Assembly (NCBI GenBank): GCA_003342895.1
Contig: PTFA01000035.1
Coordinates: 3,102,357-3,166,356, forward strand
Direction of reading: 5' to 3'
Length of the DNA: 64,000 nt
Origin: Casuarius casuarius
Taxonomy: Eukaryota; Chordata; Aves; Casuariiformes; Casuariidae
Shown: piece after piece, positions 11,801 through 24,459 of the stretch
How the letters are laid out: each line of letters starts with the position of its first letter
Position numbering within the stretch: position 1 is the stretch's first letter
Notes under the pieces: generated by a model
What the model was told of the DNA's origin: nothing
Databases searched by the model: none
What the model saw: the letters and a program-made list of their open reading frames with translations, nothing else
Made by a program: the position numbers and the translations under genes

Positions 11801-12799
11801 GAAAAAACCAAGTGGCTGTGCATATCGCTATATATCTGTGCAAATTGCCAGCCTGTGCACAAGTCATCAGCCACATGGTCAGGGAGGTAAACTTCAAGAT
11901 TGCTTTGCATCCTCCACTTTTTCTGGAGTTTGCCTTGCTTTGTACACCTATTTGAGCATTTGGTTATAACCATCAGGGTAGTTGATCTACCCCGCTCTCA
12001 TCTTTCTGAGCAAATGCTATTTGGATGGGACAGTACCTCATGGGAGATGCCAAAATGAGACACCTTTCACAAGGTTATGGTCGCCTGATTGAAAACTCTG
12101 CAGGACCTGGCCACGTCGACAGAGGTGTCCCAGGAGGATGAGCCTTGGCTGTCCACCCTATGGCAAAGCTGAAGAGCTCTGCACCCTGAATGTGTTCTTG
12201 CCAAACACTCGCTATTCAAGGAAGGTTATTTCAACTTCTGGTAACTAGTGCTTGGCCTTCTCGCTTGAATTCATCCTCATCCCCGAGGGATGTGCTGTGG
12301 GGCTGCCACTGGGCTGTGCACACGGAGACAACTTACTGAAGCCACTGCTTTTCTTGGAGCAGGATTGGTGATTCATACTTCTAAGCTGTGTAAATGATTG
12401 AGTGCGGTCCCCCAAATGGTATTTTTGATATTCATGATTAAAGCAAAAATTTTGTGTCATTCCTCTTCCACCTTTTTTCATCCATTGTCTTCTATTATTT
12501 TATGTTCACTGGTATCCTGCTAATTCCGGTGTTGTTAGGATCTTCAGAACAATCTTCTGACAAGCACCTTTTCTCCCTACTCTCCCTATTTCTAATATTA
12601 TCTTTTGCAGATGATATTTTTGAAACATCTCATGTGTCAGCTAGTCTTGGTACACATGCACATGATCTCAGGCCCTAATTTCTGCATTGCTGTAGTTAGT
12701 AGCCTTCCCAAATCCTTGCTTCATTTAAGCCAGAACATTTAGTATGTCCATATTTCTTTTTGTCTCTTCATTCATTGTGTTTTTCCTATCTGGTATTTC
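8821..12799. other. Intergenic, AT-rich, nothing recognised
   Basis: No frame on either strand looks like protein. A small perfect palindrome, AGTAATATT on both sides of AA, lies at 10760-10779. A weakly GC-richer patch at 11740-12350 holds short ORFs on both strands with no domain. Confidence 0.6.
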
Positions 12800-12958
12800 C
12801 ATCCAACTCTGCTAAATGCTTTAGAAATAGGTCTAAACTAATCCTGTCAGCAACTCTGTGATTTAGATTAGTTTTACCTTCATTTTATAGATGAAGAAAT
12901 GAAGGCCTGGAGAGCTGTGATTTTTCCAGCAGTCGCCCAGGATGTCTGAGAGAATTGC
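12800..12958 (+). repeat. MIR-type SINE fragment
   Basis: The stretch follows the order of the MIR consensus I recall: an AACTCTGTGA segment, then a pyrimidine-rich TTTACCTTCATTTTATAG leading into GATGAAGAAATGAAGGC (consensus GATGAGGAAACTGAGGC), then a CCAGCAGTCGCCCAGG segment. Divergence is high, as expected for an ancient amniote element in a bird. Confidence 0.7.
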
Positions 12959-15375
12959 TAATAAAACACATAATCTTCTTTCTCTCTTCTCAGCTATCTC
13001 ATTTTTTTCCTTCTGTCAGTGGTTCCTTCTGATCTGTATTTTTGTGATTCTCAATTTGACATTTAATATCTTCATCTAAACTATTCCTTTTTCTGTTTCA
13101 TCTCTTACCCTTATATGCCTGTATAGCTTTCTCGCCACAATTCACCGCTACATTTCTGTTTCTAAATATCACACATCTAACCTTGGTTCTTTGGATCTTT
13201 CCTCCCTTCTCTTTTACTGGCCCCATCTATTGCTTGAACTACATTTCAAAGCCTTTTTTCCCCTTCTTTAAGTGATTTGATGTTGATTTCTCCTCTTCAA
13301 AAGCAAGTATTTAATTCTTTCTGGAGACAACCAGTTGTTGACTTTCTCTTTTTACTTGGTGTGTCTCCATGATACCCTCAGATCAAAGATTAAGTATTAA
13401 TAAAAAGCATGTTATTTTCCCTAAACTTACCTTTTGCATTCTGTTTTCTCCCATTCTTTTGGCTAGCAGACTTTCCTTTGTTCAAGCCTTTCTTTTGTGC
13501 TCCTGATCACCATCATGAATACAATTGATTTTTTACATTTGTAAAAACATAAAGCCACAAACGAAACCTGCACAAGGAGAGAGCTTTGGGATATTTGTTT
13601 ACATAGTTAACAATGTTACAATTTTTGCATAAATAAATCAGATTGAAAGCCAGCTCAGACATTAGCTGGTTTTTATCAAGGCTTTTTATCTGAGTTTAAA
13701 TTTGTTGTTATTTTTCACTCTGTGATTTATTTTATTTCAACAGCTGCTTGTAAGGCTTCAGCAATTTGTCCCTGTTTGCCTTTGTAGCCAGTCTGTGCTG
13801 CCTAAGAGTCTTGGAGAAAAGCAGGTAGATCATAAAAAGGAGTCAAAAGGCTTAGGCTTGGTCCTCTGAGATTCCCTGCAGGAGACTGAGGGAAACTCAG
13901 GTTGAACAGAACTTTTTATTCAAAATCAATATTCAGAGTCCTCTGAAAGTCCATATCCAGACCCAAATTAGCTGCAAAAATTGATGCGACAGATAATGCC
14001 AGAGGATATGCAAATCCAGGATGGCAAAGGGGGCTTCCAAGAAATGGCCACCCACAACTCGGCTCCATTTGGGAATTACTTGGCACAAGGTTTCTTGCGC
14101 AGAGCTAAGGAGACAAGCTGTAGGTAACCGTCATGTCACTGCACTGCCCGGGGCTCTTTATGTTCAGTAAGCAAACAGAAATTTGCCTAGAGACAAAGCA
14201 AGGTTGAAACCAGATTTCTGTGTAAGAGTAATATTTCTGTATATTCTAGAGCTTGCAGGAAGAGTTGGATGTTCCTGAAAACTGGCCTGACATTTCAGAC
14301 ATCACTGAAAGATGCTTTGTAGTATAGATTTAGGATCTCTTAGTCAAGGAGACACTTATTAAGTGCAGTTCCCAACAACAAATGAACTGTTCTTGAAAGG
14401 CTGGCTTGACCAATGTCAGATTTACAACTCTGTGAAAAGGTGGCAAAAAGCATGACATGGACATTTAGTGCATGGCACAGACAAAAATTACACAGCTAGA
14501 TAGCGTGGGGCGTATGAGTGAGTACCAATTCTAGCAGAGACGCAGGCCACCCTTGTGAGAGCTGAGCGTGACCAGGCTCGGTGCATGTGTGGCAAAAGCA
14601 GGAGCAGACACAGCACATGCTGTAGCCTTGCAACAGCAAGATAGAGAAGATCAGAACTGGCAGACGGAGAAAGCTAAGGGCGCTCAACTTCATCTGAGCA
14701 TCGAATGACTGTTAAGGGCTGCCCTATACCCCGTTGGAAGTGCTTTTCATGCATGCCCCATTACCACCCCAGTTTTCGAAAAGCAAAGGAAATCCTTTCA
14801 TGAACTGAAAGGGATTCAAGGTTTGGTAATTTCTTGCCAGTTTGGCAATTTCACACTTCATAGTCTTGTAGCACGTGGAAGTTGGCAGCAGAAACCAGAT
14901 ACAGCATAACTACAAAAGGTAAAGCTAAAGTAAATGCATAACAAAGGCTGTACTTTTTATGTCACATTCTCACCTGGCCTCAAATCAGCCCATGTGGAAT
15001 TAGGAGCATTACTACAAGGGGCCTCCTACTGTCTCATCCTACAGCCCCTTCAAAGACTTCTCAAAATCCAACTTAATGCTATCAACTTGCCCACTACTGC
15101 TAACAGAAGAGTGTTCAGCAAACTTAATGCTTGGATAGTTAGGAACCATCTTGCGATTGCATCTTAAATATTCATAGCTAGATAGCAACCAAGAGGCATT
15201 AGGAAAATAGTGGAACTTGATCATCCCTTAACAAAACCTACCACTGCCTATATGCGTCCGTAATTCACACGTGAGATTCCAAACCTGTATTCCTACTTAA
15301 ATGCCTGCGTTCACAGTGGTCTCTTGAGTACTAGTAGTGGGCTGGCAGGTATCATCTTGGACAATGATATTATAT
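12959..15375. other. Intergenic, pyrimidine-rich then mixed, nothing recognised
   Basis: 12960-13560 is strongly CT-rich on the + strand (many TTCTTTCTC runs). The remainder is ordinary mixed sequence. No coding or RNA gene was recognised. Confidence 0.55.
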
Positions 15376-15450
15376 GAAATTTACACTCATATAAGCTTCC
15401 TAAGGGATTATTTAGAATGAGATTAGGAAGCTTTATACAGTTACAATTTC
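15376..15450. repeat. Hairpin-forming inverted repeat, about 28-nt arms
   Basis: The left arm 15376-15403 and right arm 15423-15450 are imperfect reverse complements around a 19-base loop. The inner 11 bp (AAGCTTCCTAA) pair perfectly, the outer 6 bp (GAAATT) pair, and the middle pairs loosely with a one-base shift. The size is like a microRNA precursor, but a decayed miniature DNA transposon is equally possible. Confidence 0.5.
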
Positions 15451-17394
15451 CTTAGTATTTCTTCATCCTCTCACCTCATCTCAAACAGGGAAGAACATAG
15501 TGGCTTGCACCGGTGCGGTCATCGCAGTGGCTAGCATGATCGTTTTGAACTGCCTTCTTTGGGGGGAACTCCACAAGTATTTGCAAGTCTATTACTCTGC
15601 AAGTATTAGGAGGAAATGCTGCAATGTATGGAAAACAGCCCTTATACTCCAACCAGTGGGAGGTATAGCTGCTGCTCTGCCTCCGAAGTGGGTTGAGCCA
15701 GGCTCTTACAAGGATGCTGACTCCTGAGGCAAGGCACATATTTGTGAGATTATATCTTCAAAAAGCAGAAATGCAGGTACTAGTTTGTTTTTAATCATTC
15801 ATCCTGCCCTCTGCTTCCTGTCTGCCATTCCAGCTCCTGGGAAATTAAACCTCCCAGCAGCTGCCTGCCCGATCCGATCAGTCTCCTGGTTCAGAAACCT
15901 GAGACTGTCCCAGGCCATCCACCCAACTGATGTACAGGCTTTAAATATCTCCTATACTTGGCAGGCATCTTTTTTTTTTTTTGAGTACCAGATATTTGCA
16001 TTCTCTGAAGACATTTACAGCTCTAATGGAAAAAGAATGAGTTGTGGACCTCAGATGAACTCTATGTTCCTCCCTTTGGGTGGGTATAGAATTGTAAGAA
16101 TTTATACCAAGCAGAGATCTGCCCTTACTGACTTCCAAGGCATCTCAGCTCCTCTGAAACTCAGACTACGTGTGGACTGACCTAGGTATGTACGGTAGGA
16201 GACTCATAAAACACCACAAGCACTCAGAATCAAAATGGATTAACTGTGAAATTATACGTTCACTTCCAGTAAGCCTTTATTTCCTTATATAATCCTATCT
16301 ACAATTCTTTCCGTCATGGCTTTCATTACCAGACATTAACATTGACCTCTTTTGCTCTTGATGCATTTGCCTGTAACTGGATGAATGCCAATTCTAGCAG
16401 ACTTTTCATATTGCTTACCTCGTACACAAGACGCACACAAGCATAAAAACAGTACATGCTGACAGTAGATCAGCCTGCAGTGAACAGCACATAGGCAATT
16501 TAGCAGAATTTCACGCCGAGGAAGTTCTCACTTCACGGCACGTTCAGCGTATCCACACTTTGCCAGAGGTGTGATATGGCAAGGATACGTACATGCTTCC
16601 AGCTCAGGGTGCAAAAGGAGTGAAGGGTTACACACCCCACCTCGGTCTGTATCATGCTTTGGGGATATATACTTGGGCTGCTAGCACATCCTGAAGTATC
16701 TTACACTATTACAGCTCTCTACGCCAACCAAAAAAAGTACTAAAAAGGTATGCCTGCTTGCACTGCTGACACAGATACCAGCCAAAACCTAGATCTATCT
16801 GAAAATGAACTGCATCTCACCTAACTCAATTGTTTTGAAAGGATTTCTCTCCATACCACACTCGAGCAGGAGGAAGAGGACATAGGCAGGTACTTATATT
16901 TTGGCAAACTCAACACTTACACAATTTATACAAGTTATTCAGCTTTCACTAAAAGACATTTTGGTAAGGGCAGCACTTGCACAGCTTACACAGTCAAAGT
17001 CTTAAGGTTTTACAAAGAGACAGCAATACAGCAAGTTAACTATGAAACCATTCTGTATATTCAGACAAAATGAATGGACACACAAACTTACTTTAACAAT
17101 GTAATAAACAGGCATTTTTTCTCAAAAGGCATGAAGAAAGGTACGTCTCAGAAATAAACAAAAATGAAGTAGCAAAAAGACACAATGGAAAATTTCTGAT
17201 TTTTTCAGGTAGCTCGCAGCGCTACAGTCACTTCTATTCAACCACAAGCTGGATTTAAATGCAGGGTGCTGAAAAGTGGTACTTTGTGCCATAACTCCAC
17301 CCCAACATAGCCCTCCCTGGATTGTGACCAACGACATTCTGGATGTGTAAAATACCATTAAAAATACTGTTGCCTACATGAAGACCCTGGTCAG

Positions 17395-17431
17395 TGATTA
17401 AATATATCACGTGCTGATTAAATATATCACG
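17395..17431. repeat. Tandem duplication, 20-bp period, two copies
   Basis: The 17-base unit TGATTAAATATATCACG occurs twice with a TGC spacer. It looks like a recent local duplication. Confidence 0.85.
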
Positions 17432-18904
17432 CTATATAACATGCTATCATGTTTTCAGAGAAGTAAGAGTTGTAAGCAAGATACTATTTGCGTGGTCTAA
17501 TGAAAAGGAGGGCCGAGAACATGACTGTAAAGGTTTCAGAGTGGCACCTGAACGATTTCAGATACCACTGAAGTTCACAAGTTGCTGAAATAGTGTCATT
17601 GACGTTGTGAAGACCGTAGACCACTTGTAGAGTTACTAATCCGTATGCTTATACCACCACATTGACAGACAGGTATCATATGTAGCACCTGCGATGGCCA
17701 AACCAGTATTTACAGTATAGCACCATAAATAATTTTTAAAAATCCCGTTTCAAAAATGTTTTTAGGTCCCTTTCAGAATAACCATACATGCCTAGTGTGC
17801 TTCAGTCCTGTTGTTTCCACTGGCCTAAAACACAGGACAGAAGTGCTGTGTTTCAGGAATACAAACACTTTTTTACACAAGTGCATAAAGTTAAAAAAAT
17901 CCACATGCTTGTAATGCAGACCGAAAGATGTCCAAGCAGCCTTAATTTAGCCTCCTGTTTGTATATACATCAGAATATAGAATACCGCACTTTTTTTTTT
18001 CTTTAATGTGTCTCTGTTTTTCTGCTGGACACTGTCTCTTTGATTCCATTGGGACTATTTATATGCTTGCATATATGCCCAAATTTTGCAGAGCTGGACT
18101 AAGACCAGACTGGAAGCTTCCTCCTTGATTTCAAAAGACTGCTCATAATACTAGAACAGAATGGGGCTCTTGGAGTTAGATCCCTTAAAGATATTTAAAT
18201 GACTAAGCAAGAAAATACACTTTTTCAAAAGTATCTAGGAATCCAACTTATCCCAGATCAGATACCCATACTCTTGAAAGAAGTAAATGCTTATTTGCAC
18301 CTCTAGGTATCTAAGTACCTTTAAAAAATATGATCTTTAATGTTTCTTTATAGCCTGGACTCTATATTAGCTGTATTTATGAAATAAATACAGTAATTAC
18401 AATGAAAATATGCAAAGGAAAAAGTAAAGAGCATTTCAAATCAAGAATACAGAAAGGAACTTGGGAGGATCAAATAAGAGCTGCCGCAGCCTAAAAAAGG
18501 ATCAAGCAACATTTAAGCAATATTATTTTAGGACATCAAAGTTTATCTTCAGATCCTTAAGGTGTGGCTGGAAAAATCTTACTACTCACATTACAGTTTG
18601 TATGTGCTGCTGCATTTTGTATGGTAGAGCATTACTGTAAGAATGTGATTTTAACAGATTTTATTCTTTTCTCATTAATCATTCACAGCTGAGAAATTAA
18701 ATCTTTGTAACAGTCAGTTGAAGCACACTGGAAGTAAAAATAAGAAGGGTTTTAAAAAAATCTAGTTTACTTTTCCTCAAGTACCTTGTTTCTCTACTCT
18801 GTTTTCCTAAATTTGCCAAGGAATATACCTGAGGCAGATTTACATTTGCTTTTCAATCACTACTTTAATCAATTTCACTTGTTGCGATCTCCTTAAGGGA
18901 AATA

Positions 18905-18921
18905 TTTCTATTTCTATTTCT
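18905..18921. repeat. (TTTCTA)n hexamer repeat
   Basis: Three copies of the hexamer; a minor microsatellite. Confidence 0.75.
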
Positions 18922-19853
18922 ATAGAGCACTATTTTTTTCAAGACAAACCTAAGGCTAACATTGACTCAAAAGGGACAACGAATTAGTAGGTATCTCCTT
19001 GTGAGACACACAATACCGAAGTTTCATGTAAAGAAAATTCACAGTCATCCTGCTTTTTGAGCTGTTTAAGTTGCTGAATGCATATTTATTAACTGAGTTG
19101 CTAAATTAAATGCCTGTGACCAGGCAAGCCTATGATACTTGTGCTGGACACCTAGACAATATTATACCAAATGTGCACTTACCATACAAGTTTGGGATGC
19201 ACTGCAACTCTAAAATTTTTATATTTAAATCTTTCAGTCTCTAATTCCCACTTAGACCCTAAGCATTGTAATATGTTATTTATGTAATTATTTTCAAAGA
19301 ATGAGACAAACCTTTAACTAATAATCCTTTGCTACTCTGCAAATGCCTACATAAAAAATCAGGAGACTGACCCAAGTCCTTTTTAAAATGGATTCATTTT
19401 ATTTCAGTTTCATTCTGTCATTGGCCTCTAAGGATGCAGATGTAAAAGTTTAAAAAACTGTGATTTTCTGTCATAGTGGTGGTTTTGCTGGAATTAATAA
19501 AGGTGCCAGAAAATCAGTTCTCAAAGCTGCATTATACAGACCTTGGTTGCTTGTCTGAGATGCTAATGAATGAATGTCTCACTCGGATGCTTTGCATAGT
19601 TTTACAATAAAATCCAGGTAGAAAAGCACTTCCCTTTGGCTGGCATCTATCTCAGCACGGCCTGTGCTCCTGGTTGCCCGGATGGCCAGACTGGGGATGG
19701 GGCCAGAGTGCGGCACAGCCTCCTGGCCCAAGCAATTAGGTTCTTTGTGTTCGAACGGGCAGTTTTGGGGCAGGAGAAGGGTGCAGACGTGCTGGATCTT
19801 ACACGAAGCAAGGCGACGGCCAGGGTGCTCGCCGGCTGTGGGAGCTCACGAGC

Positions 19854-19889
19854 GGTCCAGCATCGCCGAGGTCCAGCATCGCCGAGGTC
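19854..19889. repeat. GC-rich tandem duplication, 16-bp period
   Basis: Two exact copies of GGTCCAGCATCGCCGA, followed by the first four bases of a third, inside the CpG-bearing patch at 19640-19890. Confidence 0.9.
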
Positions 19890-22800
19890 AGGCACAGCCC
19901 TCATTATTTAGCAGCCAAACAGAAAATGAAGCTTTTAGTGCTGGCATAAGCGCCAACTTTCCGCAAAAACAAGGCCCAAAGCTCTACTTTCAGGCTGTTC
20001 ATACCACATTTTTCCAACCCGTATTGAGACAAAGCTAGATCTTATCAAGTCTCGTATAGATTTCCATACCAGAAGTGCTGGAAGATCACCGGTGAAAGAT
20101 TTTATGGGCTAACCCCAGACTAGGTTAGAAGGAGGCATTTTTTGTAACTACCTACATCCCATAATAGAGATATGTTTCTTAAGCGGGCAGGTAACAAGAT
20201 GACTTTGATGAAAAGCCTTCATTATTTCAGGAATTCAGTCTTCAGCTGTGGTTTTGCCAGAAGCAAAACTCAGCCCCCCAGAGGAAGCACATTCCAAAAC
20301 ACTATGAGTACCACAGTGCAATAGAGGAATTGCCTATTTTAGGATTTTATACAAGTATCAAATAATTTAGGAAGCTTTCGGCATGTGCAACTGCTTCCCA
20401 AAAAAGAGTAGAAATGAAGAGTCCAGCTACACTTTGATGCAAGTCTGCCAGGGCCCTGATTGCACTTCCTGATTGAGAAATGTAATATAGGACTTAAACC
20501 CCAATTTGGCAACAGGGTGAAAGCCCTGTTAGCATAAGGCCAGTGACAGGTACACCATTGAGTTCATTTATAAACGTTAATGCTATTGAAACAGCAGAGT
20601 CAGGTAACAGCTGTATAACAAGGGGATATTACTGTATTCATAAAACTAACAAATCCTTAGAGTCCAACAGAAAAATACTGTTTGCAGCCCAGTTGTTGCT
20701 AGCAGAGCTGTGGCATATTTTCCTTTTTTCCAAATATTGTTTTAACTCAGCTATAAACATTTGTGAGGGTGATCTCTGTGAATACTAGTCATGTTAAAAT
20801 GGTATTCTGCTGTTAAAGGATACAAAAGTGATTTCAGTCACGCCGCTGTGTGGGCTGGCCCTCTCTCCATCTCTTCCAAATGCCTGATCCAGATATAGTC
20901 ATGGAGATCCACGTCTATCGTTTCTTAGTGCGGTAGTGCAATTGTGCGTCTTTGAAATAAATATGAGCTTTGCTTTTTAATCTGCCTCAAAACTTTGCCT
21001 TTTAATTTGCCCCAGCACTTACATGTGGCAATAAGGCCAAAGCAAATGAAGGACTGATTCTCTGAGCTCCCACCTCAATGCTGCCTATCACAAATTATTA
21101 CAATAGTTTGGGAAAATCATCTCAGAATTGTCCTTACTAAACTATTTTAATGTTAAGCTCAACCCTTTTTTCCCCTTGTAATTATCAGGAAGTCCTCTAT
21201 TCATCTTGTTTATCGGACATGATCTGCTATTAAAAGGAACGGAAATGGGGAAAGGCTTCAGCTGAGAAAAAAAAAAAAGAGTAAAAAATAAGGCTGCTAT
21301 TAAAGGAAATTGAGAGCTATATACTGCCTGTCCAATTTTCTCCTTTTTTACCTTTCTAAGCTCTAATTTCTCTAATTTTAAGCATTTGGATTCTGATGCA
21401 ATAGTCTGTGTTTATCCACTGACCTGTTAATATGAGCTACACGGGAAATGTTGGTTTAATGCACAGCATTGTGTTTCTCAAAATGAAACCAAACAGCTAA
21501 GCTTGCCTATCTTTGCTTTTTATGGTATCATCTATTTAGCTAATTTTTCTCTTTGTGTGAAACAGGATATTTACATGTCTCCACCAATCAGCTCTACTGT
21601 TTGTCTTTTTTTTTTCCATTTCAGATGAGTTTTTAGATGTGAAAAGTCTTTCTTTGAATCTATTTTTCATTTTGTTGAAAGGGGACTTAAATACAAACAT
21701 CTGGATATTTTCAAGTATAATTTTGTATTTTCTTCCTGTTGCTATCTGAAGTCTCCAAAATATTTTAGCCATGATTTTATGATTTGTGTTGCATGTAATG
21801 AAGAAAAGAAGATGAAAGAAGAAGTCATAAATTTATAAGCCCAGTTGAGCAGACACATCTTAAAGATATTTTTAGACTTGTATTATCCCTCTCATTTTAA
21901 TTGTGCTATTTTATGGCACCAGTTAGGGCCAGGGTCTCATTGTTCTAAGTGTTGTTCCAGTTCGTGCTTGTGCCACAAGTTTGGCAAAGGTATAGATCTT
22001 GCTCTTGAGCATCTGTGTCTCTGAAATAAAATGTAATTCATCTTTGCATACAATCCTGAATTGAATGAGGTTACTGGATAGAGAGCTTTATTCTCAGTAA
22101 TTCACCCGGGCAAAGCTTGCACTGAAAGAAGTGCGACAGTGGCCCAGTTACAGATGCAGGTGAGGTTTCTATACAAGAACTCTGCATATTTTAGTCTCGA
22201 TTCTGCGACTCCTGTTTATGTCAGTAGCCCGCGGAGGCATCGTGGCAGCCAGCACTTGGGTTGGCTCCAGCTGCCAGGAGATTTGTGTGGGCACACCGTG
22301 CTTTGCTTTGGGGATTTTTTTTTTTTAATTCTGCAGTGAATTGCAATACAGTGCATATTCTTTCCTGGAATAATTTTATCTGTCCTTTCCCAACATACGT
22401 TGGGAGCAGAAATCAGTCATTAAAGGACTTAGCAGAACTTGACTGGCATCAGCCACACTAATGTCCACGCTTCGGAGCAGTCACATTAGCAGCTGACATT
22501 GGCAGCAGACAAGCTGCATGAACACGACTTTCAACGTAAGCCCTATAACTAACCAGTAACTTGCTCCATCACCCTGAAAAGCGTACCTGCTGTTTTGTTG
22601 TTGTTGTTGCCTGTGTTTTCAGAGCAAAAAGGAACAAGAAGGGCCTGAGTCAATTGGCCGCAGTGTTACAAAACATTTCTGTTTTTCTCGAAATGTTACC
22701 CTGACAGCATCCTGTAGTTTCAGTGATGCAAACATTTCACTGATTAAGGAAGAACATTTGCAAACAGTCTAGTTAGGTAGCCAGAAATGTTTATGACATA

Positions 22801-23599
22801 GAAGTCTTTGAAACTGTACCTAAAACATGCACAGATGTTTCCACCTGGGTAACATACACTGGAAACACACAGGAAACTTATTCTCTCATCTGTAAAAAAA
22901 AAAAAAAGTACTAACTAGACAAAGGCCTATGAAATTATCACATACAATCTACCCCTCTCATGTCACCCCTGACTGAAGCCATTCAGGTTTCCAAAAACAC
23001 GAGTTTGTTTCAGGGCGACATTATCACTATATTTTTTGTTTTCCATATTTCTACTGTGAGGAGATAAGAATGGAGCTGAAGAAGAAAGCCAAAGCAATTG
23101 GAGTAAACTTCTTTTCCAGACAGCTGAAAGGCAACTTGCTGAAAGTGTTTCAGAGGGAAAGTTTAGTGTGGACGGGCTGAAGTAATTGCCATTCTGTGAC
23201 AATCTAGATTCTTCATCATCCAAAATACCTGATTCCTATTTCTATAGGATTTGTAAAAGTTAACGTGAATTAAACTATTATTTAACTATTATGCCTCAAT
23301 CGTGAATTATTAGAACACGCACAAGCACAGCCTGGATTGTGACAGCAGTTCCCTGAGTAGCTGCAGTTAGTGAGACCCACATTTTCAATGCACGCAAAAT
23401 TTGTACTCTCTCCTTTCCCATAGAGGTAGTTCAGGAGGCTGAGATCGTGTTATCCCTGGTGCTGCTACCATATTTTAAGCTAACCTGGAGGTCCTTCAGT
23501 CTCCGAATAAACCATGTTTCCTGATGCCTCGGTCATTTTTGGTTCCCTCCTTTAGCCCTTTCAATATTCTTCCTTGATCTCAGACTCCAGCAGCAGACA

Positions 23600-24190
23600 C
23601 AGGATACCAAAACAGTCACGAAAGCAACATTAACACACAACCACCCTCAGCTGTTCTCCAGTGCCTAAATCCAAGGATCATTTTAGCCTTTCTGTCACAC
23701 TGGAAGTTCACATTCGATTAATTATCTAGGCAGATCCCAAGTCACTGCTCTGAAAGATGGAGATCTTTGTCAGTAATGTCCACTTTCTTTGTCCTTAGAG
23801 ATATGTCCTTGCTGAGTCTGCACTGAATCAGAGGTTGTCTGCCTGTGCACAGCGTATCCAGATCTCTGGATTCACTATATACTAGTTAGCTGTCATCCTC
23901 TTTGCTTCTGCCTCCTTTAATCACTGTGTCACCTACAAACGTTTGTCTTAATTCACACTACTGCTAAAACATACTCAAAAGGTAAAATGACAAAAAGAAG
24001 CCCAAATTTTGCAAGCGCCTGCTAGGAACCCATCTACTCGAGGCTGACTCCTCACGAACAACTGCTTTTTGAGATGTCAGCCCGCATTAAAATAGTCAAA
24101 TGTGTGCCGCATTGCCTTTGTATCGCTCTAAATTCTTAATTAAAATGTTATGTGGCACTAAGTCACATTTCCTGAACTTTAATTTGCCTT
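23600..24190 (-). mobile_element. Degraded CR1-type LINE fragment, antisense to the + strand
   Basis: Read on the + strand, the segment follows in order several stretches of the reverse complement of avian CR1. These are TTTTAGCCTTTCTGTCACAC and AAGTTCACATTCGATTAATT, then a GTGTCACCTACAAACG block, then CTGACTCCTCACGAACAACT with GCTTTTTGAG, and last AAATGTTATGTGGCACTAAG. These correspond to the reverse-transcriptase-to-3' part of the element, the last block lying near the conserved SKAF motif. Many indels and stops make it an old, dead copy. The match is to remembered consensus; limits are approximate. Confidence 0.72.
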
Positions 24191-24316
24191 AGAAATCATT
24201 AATTGGATACACACCAGTGGGTGGTTATCTTGCTCTCAAGGGGAAGCAATGAGTTGCTAGCTGAACATCTGTCAAAAATAGGTGATGAGAATTCAGGCGG
24301 GAAATAATACAACTTA

Positions 24317-24452
24317 TACAGAAAGACTGGAAGGGAAAGGAAGAAAGGACATAGTATTGTACATCAGAAATATGCGAGGAAAATGCAGCACAGATGCAAA
24401 ACAAATACAGTAAAATATGTCCTTTCCTCTTTTCCCTTCCAATCTTTCTATA
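24317..24452. repeat. Imperfect inverted repeat, 37-bp arms, 62-base loop
   Basis: The left arm 24317-24353 and right arm 24416-24452 are reverse complements at 33 of 37 positions, sharing GGAAGGGAAA and AAAGGACATA. All four differences are transitions; on a + strand transcript two would be G.U wobbles. Weaker complementarity extends outward. It could be a miniature inverted-repeat element or a structured RNA. Confidence 0.8.
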
Positions 24453-24459
24453 CAAACTT

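Larger units (their letters stand above)
15451..23599. other. Intergenic, no genes recognised
   Basis: Mixed AT-rich sequence with a GC-rich island at 19640-19890 that has open frames on both strands (a composition effect). Stretches at 18170-18330 carry repeated 'ctaagtacctt' / 'ttttcaaaagt' motifs like those in very old sauropsid interspersed repeats; I could not assign a family. Small tandem repeats are listed separately. Confidence 0.55.

Noticed and set aside
19636..20038. Overlapping frames on both strands in a GC-rich island
   Set aside because: Both strands are open over the same bases and a tandem duplication lies inside; reads as a composition effect rather than a gene.
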